DNA of 64,000 nucleotides from CAZMVY01 sp964653435 (GCA_964653435.1 CAZZFA010000012.1:9367-73366), one strand, 5' to 3'. Shown: positions 53,566-61,917, numbered from the stretch's first letter. Translations and numbers: made by a program. Notes: generated by a model not told the origin, from the letters alone.

Positions 53566-53775
53566 CAAGGCGGCCTTCGGCCGCAACCGGACACGGGCGC
53601 GCCGGCGGCCGTCATGCTGAGCGAAGCGAAGCATCTGGCTCCTCTGCGCCAATCAGCCAGATTCTTCGTCGCTGCGCTCCTCAGAATGACGGGTGGCGCT
53701 ACCGCCGCAGTGCGATACATGCGCGCAAGTCGCGCCGCGCGCATGGCGCGCAAAAGCTGCGACGCAAGACTCTAC
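53562..53775 (+). repeat. Dispersed palindromic repeat, long copy 3
   Basis: About 213 bases matching the copies at 5210 and 11931: GCGGCCTTCGGCCGCAACCG, GTCATGCTGAGCGAAGCG, the inverted CTCAGAATGAC half, GGTGGCGCTACCGCCGCA, and the tail CGCAAGACTCTAC. Its last CTA is the TAG stop of the radical SAM gene on the reverse strand, and its other end abuts the sulfatase fragment. Confidence 0.85.
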
Positions 53776-55655
53776 AATCCCCGGCGGCAATCGCACACCG
53801 GTTCATCGGCCCTGGCGGGCAGTCCGGCCGTCAGGGCTTCCCAGTGCCTGGCGTTGAAGATGCAGCCGGGGTCGCCGGCGTTGAGTTCCCCGTAGTAGGC
53901 GTCGGCCCTTGCGAGGCAGCCGCCGCAATAGTGCTTGAACTCGCAGACCTCGCAGTGGCGCGTCCGCCGGTCGCGGTCGCAGATCAGGTCGATGAAGTCG
54001 TTGTGGCGGTAGATGTCGATGAAACGGCGCCGGCGGATGTTGCCCATGATGCGGTGCGGCAGATAGACGCACGGGGTGATGTTGCCGTCGGGCTCGATCG
54101 CCACATAGCAGCGGCCGGCGCCGCATCCGCCCAGGTACTTTGCCACGACGCGGGCCTTCGTGCCGCCGCCGCCGCCCAGGTGCGAGCAGGCCTGCAGGCT
54201 CGTTTCCGGCGGGAACGCCAGCGCGATCCGACCGAACTGGGGCGAGGTGGACATGATGCTGATCCGGCGCGACTGCATCCAGTCGTTCAGCTTACGGAGC
54301 AACGCCTCGCGCTGCTGGGGCGAGAGGTCCTCGTGGGCCATCTCGAGGCCACGGCCGACGGGGATGAAGTTGAAGTGAGCGAAGACCTTCGCGCCGAGAT
54401 CGACGGCGAACTTGAGCATGTCGTCCACTTCGTCGTAGTTGCGCTGCGTGACGCACATCGCGATGCCGAGGCGCAGACCCTCCTGCGCGACGACGTTCTT
54501 CATGCCCCGGACGGTCCGCTCCCAGGCACCCTGGATGCCGCGGAAGCTGTCGTGGCGCTCGGGATGAACGCTGTCGAGCGAGATCTCGATATACTTGCAC
54601 GAGAGCGACGCGAGGCGGGCGGCCACCTCCGGCGTGATGAGCGATCCGTTCGTCGCGAGGCTGGTGTGGATGCCGTGGTGGCGGCAGCGCTCCAGCACGG
54701 ACCAGATGTCGGGGTCGATCAGCGGCTCCCCGCCGGCGAAGGAGATCATCGCCATGTACTCGCGGGCGAGTTCATCCACGAGCGAGAGCCGCTCCTCACG
54801 CGTCAGCTCGTTGGCGAGGCCCTTGCCGCCGGCGTCCTGATAGCAGTGCCGGCATCGCATGTTGCACTTGTTCGTGAAGTTCCAGACGGCAAAAAGCGGC
54901 GCGGAGAACCGCTGCGGAAGCGTCAGGCCGTATTCGGCGACACTGCGGGCGGTAAGCACGAAGCCGCGGACCGTCGGACGGTGGCCGGCCACGCGCCGGC
55001 GGAACGTCTCCCGCGAGACGGAACCCTTCATGCGATCGATGAACTTGTGGAAGGGCCAGAACTTGATGCGCTGCCAGAGCGGCGCATCCGGATTCGCGTA
55101 GGACTCGATGATCTCCTCGATCATCGTCTTGCCGCTGCGGCGCGTCCGGCTGATGTAGCCGAGGATCGCCCGCACGGGCCGCATGGCCAGATAGTCTTCC
55201 AGCGGGTGGTGATAATCCAGATCGATGTAGCGGGACCGGATGCCGCTGCGTTCGGTCGGAAGCCGGTGGCGCGTATGGGCCGGGCCGCGGGCGGAGCGGC
55301 ACCGGTCGCCGTACTCCCGGGACGTAACGTAGCCGTCGTCCGTGCGTGAGGAGGACTTGTTCGGGTTCCTGCTGACCGCGCCGCCCGGGCGATACGCCTT
55401 GCCGACCCGGTGCGCCGTCGTATGCTCGGCGGCGTGGGTGCGGGAATCGTACCGGCCGTCGCCGTTGCCGCCGTTCCCGTTGTCGCGCGCCGCCTCGTCG
55501 GCGGGCGGTCTGCCGGCGGACGACGCTGCGCCGTCGCACACCCGCTCGGCATCGACGACGCCGAGCATCGGGACCGCAACCTCGAGGCGGTCGCCGGAGG
55601 ACACGGGGGCCTCCGTACGAATCGAATCCTTGATGTCTGTGTCGGACACGCTCAT
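53772..55655 (-). CDS. Radical SAM/SPASM domain protein
   Basis: About 627 residues from the ATG at 55655. The radical SAM cluster motif is CNMRCRHC (residues 264-271), followed by 'ISFAGGEPLIDPD' and 'KYIEISLDSVHPERHDSFRG'. A C-terminal SPASM-like set of cysteines includes 'CSHLGGGGG', 'GGCGAGRCYVAIEPDGNITP' and 'CEVCEFKHYCGGCLARADA'. Residues 1-145 are Asp/Gly/Arg-rich and low in complexity, so the real start may be internal (Met158 or Met178); the part from 'IDLDYHHPLEDYLAM' on looks real. It resembles radical SAM maturases of heme-like or tungsten cofactor systems. No precursor peptide was found. The stop codon lies in the adjoining repeat. Confidence 0.85.
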   Translation of the reverse strand: MSVSDTDIKDSIRTEAPVSSGDRLEVAVPMLGVVDAERVCDGAASSAGRPPADEAARDNGNGGNGDGRYDSRTHAAEHTTAHRVGKAYRPGGAVSRNPNKSSSRTDDGYVTSREYGDRCRSARGPAHTRHRLPTERSGIRSRYIDLDYHHPLEDYLAMRPVRAILGYISRTRRSGKTMIEEIIESYANPDAPLWQRIKFWPFHKFIDRMKGSVSRETFRRRVAGHRPTVRGFVLTARSVAEYGLTLPQRFSAPLFAVWNFTNKCNMRCRHCYQDAGGKGLANELTREERLSLVDELAREYMAMISFAGGEPLIDPDIWSVLERCRHHGIHTSLATNGSLITPEVAARLASLSCKYIEISLDSVHPERHDSFRGIQGAWERTVRGMKNVVAQEGLRLGIAMCVTQRNYDEVDDMLKFAVDLGAKVFAHFNFIPVGRGLEMAHEDLSPQQREALLRKLNDWMQSRRISIMSTSPQFGRIALAFPPETSLQACSHLGGGGGTKARVVAKYLGGCGAGRCYVAIEPDGNITPCVYLPHRIMGNIRRRRFIDIYRHNDFIDLICDRDRRTRHCEVCEFKHYCGGCLARADAYYGELNAGDPGCIFNARHWEALTAGLPARADEPVCDCRRGL

Positions 55656-55716
55656 TCCCTCACAACAGGGGCGGCGGAGCCGCGTCGCACGCCACACGGT
55701 CTCCCCGGGGACGGCA

Positions 55717-56166
55717 TCAGGTTCTCTGCGACGCATCGGCCACATCGGGACGATGAGGCAGCTTGAAGAACTCGGCCAGGTAGTCGACGAGCCCGTTCGT
55801 CTCCGCGGCGAAGGCGGACTCGCCGATGGCCCGATGCGCTTCGGTCAGCGGCAGGCCGTTGGGCAACTGCACGTCGCGCTGGACCATGATCTCGAATGAG
55901 GTGGGCGAGGGCAGGGTGGTTACGGTCAGAAACGTCGGCCACGTGGCGACGTCGCGGCGGTCGATGCCGGTGAATCGCGGGACCAGCGAGGAGGAATCGA
56001 GAAGCCGGCCGCGCCACGCTCCCCGGCGGAACTCGATGCAGAACCTCTCCCGACGTTCCATGCGGTAGCGCGCCGGAGCAAGCGTGGTGAAATACGCCTC
56101 GACCGCATCGAGGACGGCCTCCAGCGGCGGAATCGCGAAGCGGTAGGTCCAGCGGTACGAAAACAT
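55717..56166 (-). CDS. Protein of unknown function between two radical SAM genes
   Basis: A 149-residue soluble protein that I do not recognise. It starts MFSYRWTYRFAIPPLEAVLD and contains 'RFCIEFRRGAWRGRLLDSSS', 'DVATWPTFLTVTTLPSPTSF' and 'GLVDYLAEFFKLP'. It reads as an alpha/beta fold with no Cys cluster or signal peptide. It lies 60 bases upstream of one radical SAM gene and 81 bases after the other, all on the reverse strand, so it probably works with them. Its own promoter ends seven bases before its ATG, predicting a leaderless transcript. Confidence 0.68.
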   Translation of the reverse strand: MFSYRWTYRFAIPPLEAVLDAVEAYFTTLAPARYRMERRERFCIEFRRGAWRGRLLDSSSLVPRFTGIDRRDVATWPTFLTVTTLPSPTSFEIMVQRDVQLPNGLPLTEAHRAIGESAFAAETNGLVDYLAEFFKLPHRPDVADASQRT

Positions 56167-56173
56167 CGGCGGC

Positions 56174-56202
56174 TATGTACCAGAGCGCACGCGGACACGC
56201 AA
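56174..56202 (-). promoter_or_regulatory. Promoter of the 149-residue protein gene (leaderless)
   Basis: Reverse strand: TTGCGT (56202-56197), 17 bases, TACATA (56179-56174), then seven bases and the ATG at 56166. Confidence 0.55.
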
Positions 56203-56247
56203 AGGCGCGGCGGCGCGGCGGCGAGAACCCCATACGCACCGGAACGG

Positions 56248-58254
56248 TCAGCATCGATGACACCCGCCGCCGTGGCCGTTGCCGCTGGACCGGAACTTCG
56301 GCCGAAGCTCCTCGCCGGGGTGGTCGGCCTGCCACTGTTCCGGGCTGCGGGCGTACATCTTCTCGATGTAGGGCCGGAAGACCGGGCCCCCGTTGATCGT
56401 GCAGAACGGGTACACGCCGTCCACCGTCGAGTACAGGATCACACACCGCTTGACCCGTTCGCAATCGAAGTTGTAGCGATCCATGAAGTGCATGCCGGCG
56501 GTCAGCAGCGTACGGTAGGTCCGGGTGCCCGCCCGGCCGCGGCCCTTCTGTTTGTTCGTCATGCCGCCGAGCGCCTTGATGAACGTCCACGGGCGGATGT
56601 CCGTGTCGAAGAACCGGCGCCAGCGATACCGCTTGAAGAAGAACCAGGCGATGTGCAGACGCTCGTACCAGTTGGCCACCGGGTGGCGCGCCTTGATCTT
56701 CTTCGAGTAATGGTTGAAGTCGGTCATCAGGCCGAAGAAATCGAACACGCTCGGGATCGGGATCGGCTTGTGGTCCGGCGTGACGAACATGTACGAGCCG
56801 AACGCACAGTCGCTGTGGCAGCTCGCGGTGATCTTGGGCTTGCCGTCGAGGCACTCCATCATGCGCGAGAGCGGCGAGACCGAGCCGAGCGGCAGGAAGT
56901 CGCGCTTCAGGTCGGCGCCGCTGGCCTTCGCCAGGTCGTGCGCGAGGTCGTGGAGGGTGTAGCGCTTCTTCTCCAGCTCCGCGTGGCTGATCCGACCCGT
57001 GAACGTCACGGGCTGGTAGCTGATTCCGCTGATGACGTCGGAGTTCTCGCAGGCGAATTTCAGGATCTCGGCGACCTGATCGTCGTTGAAGCCCTTGATG
57101 ATCGTCGGGACGAGGCACACCTTCATGCCGTACTTGCGGCAGTTCTCGATGCAGGCGAGCTTCTTGGCGAACAGCCCGTCCTGACCGCGGGTCTTCCGGT
57201 AAAAGTGCTCCCCGACGCCGTCGAACTGGAGGTACAGCGTGTGCAGGCCGGCCTCGGCGGACCGGCGGGCGAAGTCCTCGTCCGCGTGCGTGATGCCGTT
57301 CGTGGCGATCTGCACATGCGAGAAGTTCATCTCGTTGGCCTTGCGGACGAGGCGGTGGAAGTCCTTGTGCAGCGTCGGCTCACCGCCGGTGAACTGCACG
57401 GCGGTGGCCGGGTGCGGGTACTGATTCCGAAGCGTCTGGAGCATCTCGACGACCATGTCGTAGGTCGGCTCGCTGACGTATCCGGCGGCGTTCGCGTTGG
57501 CGAAGCAGATCGGGCACGTCAGATTGCACCGGTTGGTCAGGTCGATCTGTGCGAGCACGGACGTGGAAAGGTGCTGGTTGCACAGGCCGCAGTCGGTGGG
57601 GCAGTGGCTCGCGCCGCTCACCTGGGGCGAGTGCACGCCGCGCTCATCCTCAAAGATGCCCCACGTGGCCCGGAGGTACATCTCGGCGTCGGAACTGATC
57701 TTGTCGCGGAAATAGCCGTGCTCGGGGCAGGTCTTCTCGATCAGGACGTCGTTGTCCTTGCGGTAATACCGGCCGAGGATGACGGCGGAACACTCCGGAC
57801 ACAGCGTCTCCACGGTCCGCGGCAGGTACTTGAGCACCGGGCGAATCGGCGTACCCGCGTAGGTCTTCGTCGGTTGATACGGGCCGGCATCCGCCCGCTG
57901 GCGGCTGAGGTCCTTGACGAAGAGCACGTCGTGATGAAACTCCCGCCGGGTGCCGCATCGTGGACAGGCAATCTCCAGATAGACGCGATCCTCTTTCTCC
58001 TCGTACAGAAACCGGCCGGGAACCGTCGCGTCGCACTGCGTACAGTGGGCCTGGCAGGCCCATGGAAGGCCCTGGTCGATCGGGTGATGTCGGCGGAGCG
58101 AAAGCTTGTACTCCTCCAGCGCGGTCCTGGCGGCGCCCTCGGTCACGGCTGGGCGGCGGATCTCATGAATCGGCCGCGTCATCTCCCCGGAATGCTGCCC
58201 TTCCTCCCGGACCACCTGCTCCTGCCGTTTCGGTTCGCACACCGCACGCGTCAT
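56248..58254 (-). CDS. Radical SAM protein resembling tetraether lipid synthase (Tes-like)
   Basis: A 668-residue protein rich in Cys. In order: CQAHCTQC (67-74) and CPRC (97-100); CPEC (152-155) and CPEHG (176); CPTDCGLC (218-225); the radical SAM motif CNLTCPIC (243-250); 'VQFTGGEPTLH'; and near the C terminus 'CHSDCAFGSYMFVTPD', 'CVILYSTVDGVYPFC' and a final CHRC. The pattern CPxxCGLCxxH before DLTNRCNLTCPICFA is that of the Tes/MJ0619 radical SAM group, which joins lipid chains in archaea and has bacterial relatives. The extra N-terminal Cys pairs are unusual. AAGGAG lies nine bases before the ATG. Radical SAM is certain; the lipid role is inference. Confidence 0.8.
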   Translation of the reverse strand: MTRAVCEPKRQEQVVREEGQHSGEMTRPIHEIRRPAVTEGAARTALEEYKLSLRRHHPIDQGLPWACQAHCTQCDATVPGRFLYEEKEDRVYLEIACPRCGTRREFHHDVLFVKDLSRQRADAGPYQPTKTYAGTPIRPVLKYLPRTVETLCPECSAVILGRYYRKDNDVLIEKTCPEHGYFRDKISSDAEMYLRATWGIFEDERGVHSPQVSGASHCPTDCGLCNQHLSTSVLAQIDLTNRCNLTCPICFANANAAGYVSEPTYDMVVEMLQTLRNQYPHPATAVQFTGGEPTLHKDFHRLVRKANEMNFSHVQIATNGITHADEDFARRSAEAGLHTLYLQFDGVGEHFYRKTRGQDGLFAKKLACIENCRKYGMKVCLVPTIIKGFNDDQVAEILKFACENSDVISGISYQPVTFTGRISHAELEKKRYTLHDLAHDLAKASGADLKRDFLPLGSVSPLSRMMECLDGKPKITASCHSDCAFGSYMFVTPDHKPIPIPSVFDFFGLMTDFNHYSKKIKARHPVANWYERLHIAWFFFKRYRWRRFFDTDIRPWTFIKALGGMTNKQKGRGRAGTRTYRTLLTAGMHFMDRYNFDCERVKRCVILYSTVDGVYPFCTINGGPVFRPYIEKMYARSPEQWQADHPGEELRPKFRSSGNGHGGGCHRC

Positions 58255-58755
58255 ACGGGTTCGCTCCTTCTCGCTGCCTGTTGTCGCCCCGTCCCTGTGA
58301 TCGGATGCCCCTTCAAACGCCGATCGCCACGCCGGCCTCCACGATCCGCGCCCACGCGAAGGCCGTCATAATCCGATGGACACGCGCGCCGCCCACCCGG
58401 ATAGGCAACCCATAGCCCGGACCGCGCCACCGGCCCTTTGCAGCAAGCTTCGCGGGCGAACGCACGCCGCCGCACCTGCAAACCTCGGCGCTCGTTTCAG
58501 CCCGGACCCTCGCCTCGAGCGCCTGTCCGTCCCCCCGCGGCGCCGGAGAGCGTCCAAACCCCGCGGGACGAAAACGGCAGCGGCGGTGTATTGTACCGTC
58601 GGCTACCTCCCGGCAACAGGCCACTGCCGGGGTCGCACGCGGCTTTTCGCTTTTTATCGACCGGGTGCTGCGGCGCACGTTCTTCAAAACGGGAGAAAAC
58701 CCCTTGCCATTACGCCGCGCACACTCTTATTCTCCTGCGGCGGCGGAACCCGGCT
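58255..58755. other. Gene-free stretch upstream of the Tes-like gene
   Basis: No protein-like frame was seen. A weak reverse-strand promoter is possible (TTGCCG at 58616-58611, 15-base spacer, TACAAT at 58595-58590), which would give the Tes-like gene a leader of over 300 bases. Confidence 0.3.
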
Positions 58756-59655
58756 CTACGCAAGGCATTCTGCCGGTCCCGGCACCAGGTGGTAGTGAAA
58801 GATACGATCCATCCTGAGCCGGTAGAGTTCGTGATCCCGCAACGGCCCGGCACGTTGGACCACATCCCGGGCCAGACGCCGGTGTGACTCGTCCAGTCTC
58901 CGCGTACCCAGATAGGCGCAGAAGAAGCGGCACATGTCCGCCCTTGAGCAGAACTGCGGCGCGAGTGCAGCCATCTGGGCCAGATCGCTCACTATGTCCT
59001 CCGCCCGGCGGGTGTCGGCCCCGGCGATCCTCAGCCGTCGCCGCCCGGGCGCATCCAGGAGCACGAACTCGTACCGTCCCGGCTCGATCTTCCGCACAAG
59101 CACGTTCCGCCAGAACAACGCCCCGTGCGCAAGGCCCCGGCCGTGCAGCTCACCGATACAGCGGCCCAGGGACTCGACCAAGGCGCGGCGGTCGCGAAAT
59201 GAAAGCGGCCGGCGCTGCCCGTCGGCATGATTCTGTGCAAACGTCGTCAGCGAGACGGCCCCGTCCACCGCCTCGGTAATCAGGAAGCTGAAGCGTACGA
59301 AATGCAGAATCCGCCGCTCGCCCCACGCGACGGGATCCACGACGGGCGCGCCGGCGGACCGCATCCGCTCCAACCGATCGAACTCCGCATGGGCCCGGCT
59401 GCGGCCGAAGAACGCGCCGCGGAACATCGCCTTGATCCGCACCTTCCATCGCAGCAGGTGGTACCGCTTGACGAATACCGCGCCGGCGCCCGCCCCGGCG
59501 GGCAGATCAACCCGCACGGTCTCGGTGCTGCGGCTCCAGGCGACGACCTGATGGCCGAGGCATTTGAGGACGCGCTCCACGGTATCGAGACCGGCCCGGC
59601 GAAGCCGCTCGCGACCGGCCGGAGCGATGTACATCGTGTCGCGATAAAGCCTCAT
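58756..59655 (-). CDS. Kdo/WaaP-family lipopolysaccharide kinase-like protein
   Basis: A 299-residue protein kinase-like fold. The ATP Lys is in VFVKRYHLLRWK (about K63). The catalytic loop reads HGALFWRNVLV at residues 177-187, where family members usually have HxD: the expected catalytic Asp is Ala. A later Asp in 'FVLLDAPGRRRL' may be the metal-binding one. The gene begins nine bases after rfaE2 in a tight three-gene operon with waaF, fitting a role in phosphorylating heptose or Kdo in the LPS core. The missing Asp raises the chance that it is a pseudokinase or uses another base. Confidence 0.75.
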   Translation of the reverse strand: MRLYRDTMYIAPAGRERLRRAGLDTVERVLKCLGHQVVAWSRSTETVRVDLPAGAGAGAVFVKRYHLLRWKVRIKAMFRGAFFGRSRAHAEFDRLERMRSAGAPVVDPVAWGERRILHFVRFSFLITEAVDGAVSLTTFAQNHADGQRRPLSFRDRRALVESLGRCIGELHGRGLAHGALFWRNVLVRKIEPGRYEFVLLDAPGRRRLRIAGADTRRAEDIVSDLAQMAALAPQFCSRADMCRFFCAYLGTRRLDESHRRLARDVVQRAGPLRDHELYRLRMDRIFHYHLVPGPAECLA

Positions 59656-59664
59656 GGCGGAGCG

Positions 59665-60153
59665 TCAGGACGGACGCGCGACGGAGCGGCTCCAGCGGTG
59701 CAGGACCTCGGTCGTCGAGTGGTTCTTTTCGTCGCCGACGATGATCAGTTGCGCGCCGATCCGCTTGAGCGTCGGCCCCTCGGGAAGCGTCTCGAGGGTA
59801 TAGTCGCGGCCCTTGGCGTGGAAGTTCGGGCGGACGATCTCGAGGATCCGATCGCACGTGGGCTCGTCGAACCAGGTGACGACATCCACGCCCCGGATGG
59901 CCGCGACGATCTCCATCCGCTCTTCGAGCGGCTGGGCGGGGCGGCCGGGCCCCTTGTTTCGGCGGATGGACTCGTCGGAGTTGAGCCCGACGATGAGAAA
60001 GTCTCCGGCTTCCGCGGCCGCGAGGAGGCACCGGACGTGCCCCACGTGGATGATATCGAACGCACCGTTCGTGAACACCACGGCGCGGCCCGCCCGCCGT
60101 TGCTCCGCCGATACGCGCGCCAGCTCGTCATAATCTCGGATGATCCGGCTCAT
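59665..60153 (-). CDS. rfaE2: D-glycero-beta-D-manno-heptose 1-phosphate adenylyltransferase
   Basis: A 162-residue nucleotidyltransferase that makes ADP-heptose for LPS core. The motif FTNGAFDIIHVGHVRCL near residues 27-43 contains the HxGH nucleotide-binding box. 'VGLNSDESIRRNKGPGRPAQ' and 'EERMEIVAAIRGVDVVTWFD' follow the RfaE/HldE C-terminal domain. It is the stand-alone form without the kinase domain, so another gene must supply heptose 7-phosphate kinase activity. It lies seven bases after waaF and nine before the kinase-like gene. Confidence 0.93.
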   Translation of the reverse strand: MSRIIRDYDELARVSAEQRRAGRAVVFTNGAFDIIHVGHVRCLLAAAEAGDFLIVGLNSDESIRRNKGPGRPAQPLEERMEIVAAIRGVDVVTWFDEPTCDRILEIVRPNFHAKGRDYTLETLPEGPTLKRIGAQLIIVGDEKNHSTTEVLHRWSRSVARPS

Positions 60154-60160
60154 ACGCTCC

Positions 60161-61246
60161 CTATCGAAGCTTCGCCGTGCCGGCCCGGTCGGCCAGCAGC
60201 GCGCGAGCGGCCTCCAGAACCATCGGGGCGGTGACCCGCGTCATGCAACGGTGATCCGTCGGGCAGACCCGCTTCATGCAGGGCCCGCAGTGGACCTTGA
60301 CCATGACCTGCCGCTCGAGGGCGTAGTCGGTCTGCGTCCACCTCGGGTCGGTCGATCCGAAGAGGGTCACCACCGGCACCCCGAAGGCGATGGCGAAGTG
60401 CCGCGGTCCCGTGTCGTTCGTAACGAGCAGCGACGACCGGCGCACGAGCGCCTTGAGCGGCCCCAGCGAGAGCACGGGCTGATCCAGCACGATCGCCTCG
60501 TGCCGCATCGAGGACGACACCGCGCGGGCGACATCGCGATCCTTCGGCCCGCACGAGATGAACACGGCCGCGTCGAACTCGTCGATGAGGCCGTCGGCCA
60601 CCTCGGCGAACCGCTCCGGCAGCCAGCACTTGGCCGTACCGAAGGAGGCGCCGGGGTTGATCACGATGATCGGCCGCCCGTTGCCGACGCTGTGCTGGTC
60701 CAGAAGGGCCTGCACGGCCGCCTCCTCCTCGCGGGTGGTGTACAGCTCCAGGCATGTAGGAAGATCCCGCGCACCCAGGTACCGCGCGATCGCGTTGTAA
60801 TACCGCACCATCGGCACCGGGATGTACTTCCCGTTGCTCTTGTCGGGCAGGAGCTTGTCGGTCAGGAGCAACCCCCGGCCGTCCCGGTCATAGCCGACGC
60901 GCCGCCGCACGCCGGCCAGCCGCGCGAGCAGGGCCGAGCGGAACGAGTTTGTGAGCAGGACCGCGGTGTCGAATTGCTTCTCCCGCAGCTCCTGCGCCAG
61001 CCCCAGGAAGCCCCGGCGCTTGTGCGGACGGGTCCTGCCGACGGGCCACACGAGGATTTCGTCCGCCCAGTCGCCCCCGCTGAGGATCTCGCGGAACGGC
61101 GGTTTGACCAGCGCCGCGATGTAGGCCTCGGGAAACTGCGTCCGGATCGCGCGAAGCGCCGGCGTAGCCAGCACCAGATCGCCGACCCAGTTGGGCAGGA
61201 CGACAAGCATCCGCTGGGGCCTGAACGGCCGACCGTCGTGGTTCAT
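60161..61246 (-). CDS. waaF: ADP-heptose:LPS heptosyltransferase II-like glycosyltransferase
   Basis: A 361-residue GT-B glycosyltransferase of family 9. 'RMLVVLPNWVGDLVLATPAL' near residues 12-31 is the classic heptosyltransferase opening with the catalytic Asp. 'IVINPGASFGTAKCWLPERF' near residue 194 and 'VTNDTGPRHFAIAFGVPVVT' near residue 275, with 'FGSTDPRWT', form the ADP-heptose site. It adds a heptose to the LPS inner core on the cytoplasmic face. It heads the operon with rfaE2 and the kinase-like gene, and its promoter ends eight bases before the ATG (leaderless). Confidence 0.92.
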   Translation of the reverse strand: MNHDGRPFRPQRMLVVLPNWVGDLVLATPALRAIRTQFPEAYIAALVKPPFREILSGGDWADEILVWPVGRTRPHKRRGFLGLAQELREKQFDTAVLLTNSFRSALLARLAGVRRRVGYDRDGRGLLLTDKLLPDKSNGKYIPVPMVRYYNAIARYLGARDLPTCLELYTTREEEAAVQALLDQHSVGNGRPIIVINPGASFGTAKCWLPERFAEVADGLIDEFDAAVFISCGPKDRDVARAVSSSMRHEAIVLDQPVLSLGPLKALVRRSSLLVTNDTGPRHFAIAFGVPVVTLFGSTDPRWTQTDYALERQVMVKVHCGPCMKRVCPTDHRCMTRVTAPMVLEAARALLADRAGTAKLR

Positions 61247-61254
61247 GACGACGT

Positions 61255-61283
61255 ATTGTACGTAGCGCCCGGCGGGCGCTCAA
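61255..61283 (-). promoter_or_regulatory. Promoter of the waaF-rfaE2-kinase operon (leaderless)
   Basis: Reverse strand: TTGAGC (61283-61278), 17 bases, TACAAT (61260-61255), then eight bases and the ATG at 61246. Confidence 0.6.
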
Positions 61284-61332
61284 CCGGCACGTCTGCCGTT
61301 TGCGAAGGCCCGGCAGGGCCCGCGGCCCCGCA

Positions 61333-61917
61333 TCAGGCCCGGGCCGCAAAGTACCGCTTCGACCCGACGGGGTCGGGAATCATCGTGGCCTCGCCGGGGT
61401 GCCAGTTGGCCGGACAGACCTCGCCGTGCTTCTCCACGTACTGGAATGCCTCGATGACGCGGATAACCTCGTCCACGTTCCGCCCGACGGGCAGGTCGTT
61501 GATTGTCGCGTGGCGGACCACCCCTTTCGGATCGATCAGGAACAGTCCGCGGAGTGCCACCCCTTCGCCCGTCAGAACGTCGTAGGCGCGGGCGATCGAT
61601 TTCGAGAGATCGGCGATCAGCGGGAAGTTGACCTGGCCCAATCCACCCTCCTTGCGGGGCGTGTTGACCCAGGCCAGGTGCGTGTACTCGCTGTCCACGG
61701 AGACCGCGGCGACCTTCGCGCCGAGGTCCGCAAACTTCTTATGGGCGTCGCTGAAGGCGATGATCTCCGTGGGGCAGACGAACGTGAAATCGAGCGGGTA
61801 GAAGAACAAGACAAGCCATTTCTTCTCGTGAATCTGATCCCAGGTCAGGGACACGATCTCCTTCCCGACAACGGCCTTGGCGTTAAACGTGGGTGCAGGC
61901 GAACCGACCAGCGGCAT
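61333..61917 (-). CDS. Typical 2-Cys peroxiredoxin
   Basis: A 194-residue AhpC/Prx1-type peroxidase that reduces H2O2 and organic peroxides. The peroxidatic Cys is C48 in PLDFTFVCPTEI and the resolving Cys is C168 in HGEVCPANW, the layout of decameric typical 2-Cys enzymes. The Thr and Arg of the active site are in place ('FVCPTE' and 'ALRGLFLID'). GGAGAT lies six bases before the ATG at 61917. No reductase partner is adjacent. It is expressed from its own strong promoter. Confidence 0.95.
   Translation of the reverse strand: MPLVGSPAPTFNAKAVVGKEIVSLTWDQIHEKKWLVLFFYPLDFTFVCPTEIIAFSDAHKKFADLGAKVAAVSVDSEYTHLAWVNTPRKEGGLGQVNFPLIADLSKSIARAYDVLTGEGVALRGLFLIDPKGVVRHATINDLPVGRNVDEVIRVIEAFQYVEKHGEVCPANWHPGEATMIPDPVGSKRYFAARA

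Noticed and set aside
53772..58254. Ribosomal peptide (RiPP) cluster with a SPASM maturase
   Set aside because: No short precursor-like ORF with a plausible leader/core was found near the two radical SAM genes; the 149-residue neighbour is too long and lacks core-like features.
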